A DNA stretch of 39,611 bases from contig JAABRX010000025.1 of assembly GCA_011390675.1 (NCBI GenBank), positions 1-39,611 of the forward strand, given 5' to 3'. Made by a program: the position numbers and the translations under genes. Below are positions 1 through 7,441 of the stretch, in pieces. Numbering within the stretch: the stretch's first letter is position 1; every line of letters begins with the position of its first letter. The stretch comes from Trueperaceae bacterium (GTDB lineage Bacteria; Deinococcota; Deinococci; Deinococcales; Trueperaceae). Below the pieces are notes generated by a model. It was not told where the DNA came from, made no database searches, and saw nothing but the letters and a program-made list of their open reading frames with translations.

Positions 1-3000
1 ACGCCCGCGTGTTCGTGGACGCCGAGTGCGGCGACGCCGGCGGCCTCGTCGGACCAGCGTTCGATCGCGGCCGCAGGGGTCCCGGGGCGCCCGTCGCCGG
101 TGGCGGGGTCCGCGAGCGCCGCTTCGGCGGCCGCAGCCCATACGCCCGCGTCGGCGACCCCACTGCGCGCCAAGCGCCGCTCGAGCGCCCGACCGAAGCG
201 CCCCCGCCGCCAGGTGCCGAGCGCGTCGGGCAGGTGGCCGATCAGGAACGTGTAGGCGGCGGCCACCGCGCCCTCGGGGCTCGCCGCGGCGGCGGTCCGC
301 AGCCGCGAGCGGGACGCCGTCGTCGGCGCCGGCACGCGCGTCGCGGCGCCGGCACGCTCCTCGACCGCGTCGACGAAGGTGTTCCAGGCATCGTCGAGCG
401 GCGTGCCCGCTACCCACGCCGCGACCGCCGCGTCGAGCGCCGCGTAGGCCGGTCCCCAGCGCAGCTCGTCGAGCGCGTCGTCGAGGGACGCCACGCCGTC
501 GTCGCCGAAGGTCGCCGCGATTCGCGCCAGCGAACCGTCCGGGTCGTGGCGTTCGTGCACGTCGACGTACACCCGGCGCGCGAAGCCCTCGAGGTCGAAG
601 CGCCACCCGGCGCGCACGACGTCGTCCGCGGCGCGCACGACGGTCACGCCGCGCGCGAGGTCGCGCGCGACGACGAACCGCCCTTCACCACCGACCAGAC
701 CGAGCGCCTCCGCGACCGAGACCGTGCGCGCGTCGGCCCCGGCCTGCGGCACGAACGGGGTCGATCGCAGGGCGCGCCCCGCCGAACGTGGATGGCGGTG
801 GTTGACGATCACCAGCGACCGACCGCCGCCCGCATCGTTCGTGTAGGCGTAGACGTCTTCGAGCACCGCCCCGTCCTCGGTGAGGGCGTCGTACAGCCGG
901 AACGCCTCGGCGCCGGCGAACGCCGCGCGGTGCCGGAGCACCGGGACGAGCTCGCGCTCGTGGCGCTCGACGAGCCACCCCTCGGGGCGCTCGTCGAGCT
1001 TCGCGCGCCGGAACTCCATCCCGTACTTCTCGCGGTACCCCTCGAACTGGCCGTGGCCGATCATCGGCAGCCCGGGCATGGTGGCCAGCAGCGTCGCGAC
1101 CGCGAAGTAGCGGTCGCCGTCGCCGAACTGCTCGCGCGCCGACTCCTCGTCCGGGTTGTTCATGAAGTTGACGTAGCGCTGCAGCACGCGCGGATCGAAC
1201 TCGAGCAGCTCCTTGAGGATGCGCCGGTAGCCCGCGTTGTCCTGGTCGCGCATCATGTGCATGAAAGCGCTGTTGTACACGCGGTGCATGCCCAGCGACC
1301 GGACGAAGTAGCTCTCCATCATCCAGAACGCCTCGGCGAGCAGCAACGTGTCGGGCACCTCGGCCGCCACGCGCTCGACGACGGTGCGCCAGAACTCGCC
1401 GCCGATGGCGGCCTCGAAGTCCTCGTCCGTCATCGCCCCGAAACGCCCGCGCGAGGGCACGCCGCCCCCTTCGCCCGGCGGCGGGAACCACAGCCGCCGC
1501 ACGTGGCGCTTCGCGAGCGTCATCGCGGCGTCGAAGCGGATGATCGGCGAGCGCCGCGCCACCTCGACGATCGTGCGCAGCACCGCCTCGCGCACGTCGG
1601 CGCGAAGGTAATCGAGTTGCGCGGTGTCGTTCCACGGCATCGTGGTGCCGTCGTTGCCGTGGTAGACGTACCGAACCGCTCCGGTCGCGGTGTCGCGGCG
1701 CTCGAACACGACGGCCGCGTCGCTGCCGTCGTAGTAGTGGTCTTCGATGCGGATCTCGACCCTCGGGTCGCCCGAGAGGTCCGGCCCGGTGAAGGTGTAC
1801 CCCGGGTACGGAGGGTGCGGCACCTGCACGAAGCGCTCGGGGTGCTCCACCACCCAACGTCCGTCGATGCCCACGTGGTTGGGCACCATGTCGGTCGCCA
1901 TGCGGATCCCGTGGCGCGCGGCGCGCGTCTTGAGCGCCTCGAACGCCGGTTCGCCGCCGAGGTCGTGGGCGATGGCGTAATCCTCGAGCGCGTACGCCGA
2001 CGCCACCGCGTCGTGCTGGCCGCGCAGGTGCTTGATCCGGCGCGACGCCTCGCTGCGCTGCCAGACGCCGATCAGCCACAGAGCGTTGACGCCCTTGCGG
2101 GCGAGCTCGGCCAGGGCCGCGTCGGGCACCTCGTCGAGCCGGGTCACCGCCACGCCATGGTCGCGCGCCAGCTGCTCGAGCCAGACGTACGTGCTCTTGG
2201 CGACCATGACGACCTTGGGCATCCAGTCGCCATCGGGGCTGAAGCGCTCGGCCTCGTCCTCGCCGAAGCGCAGCTCGGCGCGACCGGGCGCGGGCGGGCG
2301 CCCGACGCCGCCGCCGCGCGCCACGTTCGCCTCGCGGACGGTCGCGAGCGCATCGAGGAGGCGCGCGAGCAGGGTCCGGAAGCCGTCGCCGAGCACCGCG
2401 CCCCAGGCGCGATGCACGAAGCGGAGCTGCGCCTCGAGGTCGTCGGGATGAGCGCGCGCCGGCTCGAGCAGCAGCTCGAACAGCGACACGCCCGGGCGCC
2501 CGGGAAGCCCTGGACGGTCGTCGAGGTGGCCGCGGAGCGAGTCGATCAGCGCGTCGAACGGCACCTGCGCGGCGAGCGGCGCGACGTCGACGAGCGGTCG
2601 CGCGCCCCGCAGCGCCGGGTTGGCGTTGGCCAACCAACAGGTCCACGCCTCTTCGATCGCCACGTGCGCGCCGGACACGCCGTCGACGCTCCGCCGCAGC
2701 GCCGCCTCGGCGGCGGTGCCCGCGGCCACGTCGGGCGGTGGATAGCGCTCGACGAAGGCGACGAGCGTCGCGTCGAAATCCGCCCCCATCCAGCCGCGCG
2801 CCCGCCGTTCGAGGTCGACGAACAGCTCCGCGTCGACGGTCTGCAGATAGCGCGCGATGACGAGGTGGTAGACCTCCTCGAGCAGCGCTCCCGCGTACAG
2901 ATCGGCGGCGCGCAGCGCCGGCGCGTCCGGGTCGGGGTCGAGCGCGACGCGCGCCGCGACGCGCGCCGCCCGATCCGGATCGGCGAGCATCAGGTCGCCA

Positions 3001-3143
3001 CGCAGCGTCACCCACGACCCGTCGACGTCGTACCGGAGGCGCGCCTCGCGCGCGACGTGGAAGGCGCGGGCGGGACCCGGCACGGGCCAGGGGGTTCGGA
3101 ACCGGTGGGGGCGGGCGGTGGGATCGATGCGGCAATCTACCAC
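1..3143 (-). CDS. GH13 alpha-amylase-family glycosyl hydrolase (C-terminus truncated by window start)
   Basis: Read by hand in the minus frame starting GTG at 3143 (VVDCRIDPTARPHRFRTPWPVPGPARAFHVAREARLRYDVDG...). GH13 motifs present: MATDMVPNHVG (region I), IIRFDAAMTLAK (nucleophile region), LLLAEAFW (acid/base), NFMNNPDEE (region IV). No stop inside the window, so it is missing from the ORF track. Start codon uncertain. Confidence 0.85.
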   Translation of the reverse strand, partial: MVDCRIDPTARPHRFRTPWPVPGPARAFHVAREARLRYDVDGSWVTLRGDLMLADPDRAARVAARVALDPDPDAPALRAADLYAGALLEEVYHLVIARYLQTVDAELFVDLERRARGWMGADFDATLVAFVERYPPPDVAAGTAAEAALRRSVDGVSGAHVAIEEAWTCWLANANPALRGARPLVDVAPLAAQVPFDALIDSLRGHLDDRPGLPGRPGVSLFELLLEPARAHPDDLEAQLRFVHRAWGAVLGDGFRTLLARLLDALATVREANVARGGGVGRPPAPGRAELRFGEDEAERFSPDGDWMPKVVMVAKSTYVWLEQLARDHGVAVTRLDEVPDAALAELARKGVNALWLIGVWQRSEASRRIKHLRGQHDAVASAYALEDYAIAHDLGGEPAFEALKTRAARHGIRMATDMVPNHVGIDGRWVVEHPERFVQVPHPPYPGYTFTGPDLSGDPRVEIRIEDHYYDGSDAAVVFERRDTATGAVRYVYHGNDGTTMPWNDTAQLDYLRADVREAVLRTIVEVARRSPIIRFDAAMTLAKRHVRRLWFPPPGEGGGVPSRGRFGAMTDEDFEAAIGGEFWRTVVERVAAEVPDTLLLAEAFWMMESYFVRSLGMHRVYNSAFMHMMRDQDNAGYRRILKELLEFDPRVLQRYVNFMNNPDEESAREQFGDGDRYFAVATLLATMPGLPMIGHGQFEGYREKYGMEFRRAKLDERPEGWLVERHERELVPVLRHRAAFAGAEAFRLYDALTEDGAVLEDVYAYTNDAGGGRSLVIVNHRHPRSAGRALRSTPFVPQAGADARTVSVAEALGLVGGEGRFVVARDLARGVTVVRAADDVVRAGWRFDLEGFARRVYVDVHERHDPDGSLARIAATFGDDGVASLDDALDELRWGPAYAALDAAVAAWVAGTPLDDAWNTFVDAVEERAGAATRVPAPTTASRSRLRTAAAASPEGAVAAAYTFLIGHLPDALGTWRRGRFGRALERRLARSGVADAGVWAAAAEAALADPATGDGRPGTPAAAIERWSDEAAGVAALGVHEHAG

Positions 3144-3220
3144 GCACCTCCGGGCCGCCCCCCGCCCGAAGGCCCGCAGGACGGACCCCGACGGGTACCA
3201 TGACAGCCCTTGGAGGCTCC

Positions 3221-4837
3221 ATGACGACCCGTCGCGACCTCGTGCTCTACGAACTCTACGTCCGCGCCTTCCGCGACGCGAACGGCGACGGCCACGGCGA
3301 TCTGCGCGGCGTCATCGAGAAGCTGGACCACGTCGCCTCGCTCGGCGTCGACATCCTGTGGCTCCTGCCGATCTCGCCCTCGCCCCTGCGCGACGACGGA
3401 TACGACGTCGCGGACTTCCGCGCGGTGCACCCCGACTACGGGAACCTCGACGACCTCCAGGCGCTGCTCGACGCCGCCCACGCCCGCGGGCTCAAGGTGA
3501 TCACCGACCTGGTGCTCAACCACACCAGCGACGACCACCCGTGGTTCCAGGCGTCCCGCCGCCGCGAGGACGGCAAGGACGATTGGTACGTCTGGACCGA
3601 CGACCCGACCCGCTACGCCGGTACGCGCATCATCTTCACCGACAGCGAGACGTCGAACTGGACCTTCGACCCCGTGCGCGGGCAGTACTACTGGCACCGC
3701 TTCTTCGGCCACCAGCCCGACCTCAACTACGACCATCCGGACGTGCGCGCCGAGATGCTCGACACCGTGCGCTACTGGCTCGAGCTGGGCGTCGACGGCT
3801 TCCGCCTCGACGCGATCCCGTACCTCTTCGAACGCGAAGGGACGAACAGCGAGAACCTCCCCGAGACGCACGCCTTCCTCAAGGAGGTGCGGGCCGCGAT
3901 CGACCGCATCGCCCCCGACGCCTTCGTCCTCGGCGAGGTGAACCAATGGCCCGTCGACACGCTGCCGTACTTCGGAGACGGCCACGACGAGATGGGCTAC
4001 CTGTTCCATTTCCCCGTGATGCCGCGGCTGTACCGCGCGCTCGCCGAAGGCCATGCGGAGTCCATCCGATGGATCTTGGAGCGCACCCCCGCACCGCCCG
4101 AGGGCGGGCGCTGGGTGGTGTTCCTGCGCAACCACGACGAGCTCACCTTGGAGATGGTGACCGAAGAGGAGCGGGCGCTCATGTACGCCGCCTACGCCCC
4201 GGAGCGTCGGATGCGGCTCAACGTCGGCATCCGACGGCGTTTGGCACCGCTCCTCGGCTTCGATCGCCGTAAGCTCGAGGTGATGCACGGCCTGTTGATG
4301 ACGCTGCCCGGAACGCCGATCCTCTACTACGGCGACGAGATCGGCATGGGCGACGACGTGACGCTCCCCGATCGGCACGGAGTGCGCACGCCGATGGCCT
4401 GGACCGACGCCCCGGGCGTCGGCTTCACCGACCACCCGGCCCCGTACCAGCCGCCCGTAGCGGACGGCCCTGGCGGGTACCCCAGCGCGAACGTGGCCGC
4501 CCAAGAGCGCGACCCGAACAGCCTCCTCCATTGGGTGCGACGCCTCGTCACCACCCGCCGCACCCTGCCGGCGCTGGCGCCCGGTGGCCGGTTCGCCGTG
4601 CTAGACGCCGGCGACCCGCGCGTCCTCGCGGTCCACCACGTGGGCGAGGGAGCCCACGTCGTAGCGGTCCACAACCTCGCCGACGCGCGCGCCAGCGTGC
4701 GGCTCCGCGCCCCGATCGAAGGTCCCTGGCGGTGCGTCTGGTCCGACGAGGCCACGCGCCACGACGGTGCGCTCGACCGCGGGAGCCTGACGCTCGACCT
4801 GCCTCCGTACGGGTACGCCTGGTGGACCACCGGATGA
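3221..4837 (+). CDS. treS: Trehalose synthase / maltose alpha-D-glucosyltransferase (TreS, GH13)
   Basis: MTTRRDLVLYELYVRAFRDANGDGHGDLRGVIEKLD..., FRLDAIPYLFEREGTNSENLPETH, FLRNHDELTLEMVTEEER, PGTPILYYGDEIGMGDD, RTPMAW. GGAGG upstream of ATG 3221. Confidence 0.9.
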   Translation: MTTRRDLVLYELYVRAFRDANGDGHGDLRGVIEKLDHVASLGVDILWLLPISPSPLRDDGYDVADFRAVHPDYGNLDDLQALLDAAHARGLKVITDLVLNHTSDDHPWFQASRRREDGKDDWYVWTDDPTRYAGTRIIFTDSETSNWTFDPVRGQYYWHRFFGHQPDLNYDHPDVRAEMLDTVRYWLELGVDGFRLDAIPYLFEREGTNSENLPETHAFLKEVRAAIDRIAPDAFVLGEVNQWPVDTLPYFGDGHDEMGYLFHFPVMPRLYRALAEGHAESIRWILERTPAPPEGGRWVVFLRNHDELTLEMVTEEERALMYAAYAPERRMRLNVGIRRRLAPLLGFDRRKLEVMHGLLMTLPGTPILYYGDEIGMGDDVTLPDRHGVRTPMAWTDAPGVGFTDHPAPYQPPVADGPGGYPSANVAAQERDPNSLLHWVRRLVTTRRTLPALAPGGRFAVLDAGDPRVLAVHHVGEGAHVVAVHNLADARASVRLRAPIEGPWRCVWSDEATRHDGALDRGSLTLDLPPYGYAWWTTG

Positions 4838-5757
4838 GCACGCTGCGGACGAGCCGACGCTACCGCGCCCTCGCTCCGGCGCTCGCGCTCGTGCTCCTGA
4901 TCGCCGGATGCGCCGAGCAGCTGGCCGCACCCGCCGAACCCCTGCGCCTCCTGCGACCGTCCTGGGGCGAGGCCTACGCCGGCGAGGCCTTCGATGGCGC
5001 GCTGCGCCCCACCGGCGGGCTTCGGCCTTATCGGTTCGAGGTCGAAGACGGGGCCCTGCCCGCCGGGCTGCGGCTCGAGGGAGGTCGAATCGTCGGCACC
5101 CCGACCGAGCCCGGCCGTTCCCGCTTCACCGTCGGCGTCAGCGACGGCAACCTGTCGCAGGCCCTGCTCGAACTCGAGATCAACGTGCGACCGCTTCCCG
5201 CGCCCGTCGTGCGCGTGGCCACGCCGGCGACCGAGGTCCGCGGCCCGCTGCGCCTCGTCGCCCGCGTCGAAGACGCCCGTGGCTGGGTCGGAGCGCGGCT
5301 CGTGATCCGCTGGGACGCGGACCAGTTCACGCTCGACGGGGCCCCCACCGCGATCGACGGGCGCACGGTCGCCTTCGCGCACGCCGAGCCCGGCGTGCTG
5401 TTCCTCGACGTCGCGGCGCTCGGCCCCGCGCGCGACGGCGCCTTCGACGTCGCCCGCTGGACGCTGGTGCCCGTGGACCCGCCGGCGCGGGCCAGCGTGC
5501 TGGTCGTCGCGACGTCGCGCTACTCGGGCGGCGAAGCCGTCAGCGAGCGGCGCGAGGGCGCACCGCCGAGCGCGCCGCCCGCGACCACGCCCCCCGGCGG
5601 ACCCGCCGACGACCCGCCGGCGGTCGACGAGGACTCGCCCGCGAACCCACCCGAACCCGATCCCCCGGCCTCGGATCCCACGGCGCCGAACGGCGCACCC
5701 GCGGCGCCGGGCGACGCTTCCGAAACGCCCGGCGACGCCCCGGAAGGCGCCCCGTGA
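4834..5757 (+). CDS. Lipoprotein with putative Ig (He_PIG-like) domain, cohesin-like domain and acidic Pro-rich tail
   Basis: Lipobox LLIAGC; GLRPYRFEVEDGALPAGLRLEGGRIVGTPTEPGRSRFTVGVSDG matches He_PIG-type Ig consensus; following VGARLVIRWDADQFTLDG...GVLFLDVAALGPARDGAFDVARWTLVPV is cohesin-like. ATGA overlap with treS. Confidence 0.75.
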   Translation: MSTLRTSRRYRALAPALALVLLIAGCAEQLAAPAEPLRLLRPSWGEAYAGEAFDGALRPTGGLRPYRFEVEDGALPAGLRLEGGRIVGTPTEPGRSRFTVGVSDGNLSQALLELEINVRPLPAPVVRVATPATEVRGPLRLVARVEDARGWVGARLVIRWDADQFTLDGAPTAIDGRTVAFAHAEPGVLFLDVAALGPARDGAFDVARWTLVPVDPPARASVLVVATSRYSGGEAVSERREGAPPSAPPATTPPGGPADDPPAVDEDSPANPPEPDPPASDPTAPNGAPAAPGDASETPGDAPEGAP

Positions 5758-6344
5758 GGGCGCGCGGCGCCAGCCACGAGAGCGCGGTGCGCGCGATCCG
5801 CGCGGTGCTCGCCACCCTGCTGGTGGCGGCGGCCGCCACGGCGACGGCGGGCGGTTGGCGGGCGCTCGACCTCCCGGAGCGGCTCGACGCCACCCGCGAA
5901 GCGTTCGTCGGCCGCGTCGCGTCCATCGACGTCGACCTGCGCGAAGGCGAACCCTGGACCCTGCTCACCCTCGAGGTGGAGCGCTGGTGGCGGCGCGAGG
6001 GCCGCGCCGCGGACGACGGTCCGAGCTCGGTGCGCGTCGCCCTGTGGGGTGGACGCGCTCCAGGGGCGCCGCCGCTGCTCGTCGCGGGGGCGCCCGCGTT
6101 CACGGTCGGCGAGCGCGTGATCCTGTGGTTGCGCTCGCTCGACGACGGCTTGGCCGTGCCGATCGTCGGCATCGACCAGGGGTTGTGGCGGGCGACCGAG
6201 GGCGCGTGGCGCGGTGCCGACGGTCGATCCCTGGGCGTCGGCGCCGGCGGCCGTCCGCAGCTCGACGGCTCGACGGTGCCGGACGCGCTGCTCTTCGACG
6301 CTCTCGACGCCGCCTTCCGGGAGCTCGAGGGGGAAGCGCCGTGA
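5754..6344 (+). CDS. Secreted protein of unknown function (signal peptide plus small beta-rich domain)
   Basis: GTG start in a GTGA overlap; N-terminal hydrophobic segment AVRAIRAVLATLLVAAAATATAGG; conserved-looking ERLDATREAFVGRVASIDVDL...TLEVERWWRREG. Confidence 0.7.
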   Translation: MRARGASHESAVRAIRAVLATLLVAAAATATAGGWRALDLPERLDATREAFVGRVASIDVDLREGEPWTLLTLEVERWWRREGRAADDGPSSVRVALWGGRAPGAPPLLVAGAPAFTVGERVILWLRSLDDGLAVPIVGIDQGLWRATEGAWRGADGRSLGVGAGGRPQLDGSTVPDALLFDALDAAFRELEGEAP

Positions 6345-7138
6345 GGGCTACGGTCGCCGTGCTCACGCTCGCGCTCGCCTCCTGGGCCGCCGCTTGGGAG
6401 CTGAGCGTCGATGCGAGCGGCGGACCGCTCGTGTTGATCGATCACGTCGAGGCCGTGCTGGCGGACTGGAGCGCGGCGGGCGCGGACGTCGAGGGGACCG
6501 ACCGAAGCGTCGTCGTGCGGTACGGCGACCCCGACCGCCTGGGGCCGGACGCGATCGTGCTGGTCGTGGTGCGCCCCGACACCGGCAGCTTCGACGTGCT
6601 CGTCCACCCGGACCAGGACGGGGTGCGCGCGGCGCTCGTCCCGGCGTTCGGCGTGGTGTTGGGCGGGGTGCCGGGCGTCGGCGCCCTGGACCCGCGCGTC
6701 GTGGCCGCGGCGCCGCGCGCACCGACCGACGCCGACGTCGCCGCGCTCCGCGCTGCCCGCCCCGAAGTCCCAGGCGACCTCGACGGCGACGGTCGCGTCG
6801 ACTTCGAGGACCTGCTGCGCCTGGCCGCCGCCTACGGTCGGCAAGGGATCAACCTCCCCGAAGACCTCGACGGCGATGGCGTCGTCGGCGACGCAGACCT
6901 CGACCTGCTGCGGGAGGCATACACGTTCGAGACCCCCACGAGCACGGGCGACGCACCGGCCGAGGGCGCGGAGCCGGCACCCGACGCCGAGCCTGCAGAG
7001 CCTGCAGAGCCAGCCCAGCCGAGCGACGCACCGGCCGAGGGCGCCGAGCCGGCAGATCCGGCCGAGCCGAACGACGAACCGACCGACGGACCCAGCGAAG
7101 ATGCCGAGCCGGCGGACCCGTCCGACGATCCGAACTGA
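6341..7138 (+). CDS. Secreted dockerin-type-I protein, matrixin-like domain lacking zinc motif, acidic repetitive tail
   Basis: Signal peptide MRATVAVLTLALASWAAAW; two dockerin-type Ca-binding repeats DLDGDGRVDFEDLLRLAAAYG and DLDGDGVVGDADLDLLREAY; GTGA overlap with previous gene. Confidence 0.8.
   Translation: MRATVAVLTLALASWAAAWELSVDASGGPLVLIDHVEAVLADWSAAGADVEGTDRSVVVRYGDPDRLGPDAIVLVVVRPDTGSFDVLVHPDQDGVRAALVPAFGVVLGGVPGVGALDPRVVAAAPRAPTDADVAALRAARPEVPGDLDGDGRVDFEDLLRLAAAYGRQGINLPEDLDGDGVVGDADLDLLREAYTFETPTSTGDAPAEGAEPAPDAEPAEPAEPAQPSDAPAEGAEPADPAEPNDEPTDGPSEDAEPADPSDDPN
6948..7054 (+). repeat. Two 32-nt copies (6948-6979, 7023-7054; one mismatch) spaced 75 bp, encoding DAPAEGAEPA
   Basis: gcgacgcaccggccgagggcgcggagccggca versus gcgacgcaccggccgagggcgccgagccggca; offset is a multiple of 3. 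Confidence 0.9.
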
Positions 7139-7441
7139 TCAGCGCGGCAACGCAGCGAGGTCTTCGAGCAGCGCCAGGTCGCGCTGCGTCACGCGATCGC
7201 CGGCGTCGTGGGTGATGAGCCGCAGCGCGACGTCTCGGTACGTCCAGGCCGTCTCCGGATGGTGTCCGTGACGCTCCGCGTGCAGCGCGACCGACACCAG
7301 GAACCCCACCGCCTCGGCCACGGACGGGAACTGGTGCTCGAACACGAGCGCGCCGTCCTCGGCTTGCCTCCAGCCGGGCGCGGCGGCGACCGCGGCGGCC
7401 ACGGCGGCGGCGTCGGCCACCTTGGGCGCGTCGCCCGTCAC
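7139..7441 (-). CDS. phhB: Pterin-4a-carbinolamine dehydratase
   Basis: Whole-length match to family pattern: WRQAEDGALVFEHQFPSVAEAVGFLVSVALHAERHGHHPETAWTYRDVALRLITHDAGDRVTQRDLALL. Confidence 0.88.
   Translation of the reverse strand: MTGDAPKVADAAAVAAAVAAAPGWRQAEDGALVFEHQFPSVAEAVGFLVSVALHAERHGHHPETAWTYRDVALRLITHDAGDRVTQRDLALLEDLAALPR

Noticed and set aside
9-3203. Long plus-strand ORF of 1064 aa
   Set aside because: Arg/Val/Glu/Ala-rich low-complexity translation, antisense shadow of the GH13 gene whose minus frame carries clear family motifs.
685-3222. Minus-strand ORF of 845 aa
   Set aside because: Out-of-frame with the GH13 gene on the same strand; Arg/Gly/Ala-rich with no family motifs.
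1-7138. Idea that the locus encodes an amylosome
   Set aside because: Neither the GH13 protein nor TreS shows a signal peptide or dockerin, so a starch-degrading surface complex is not supported by this window alone.
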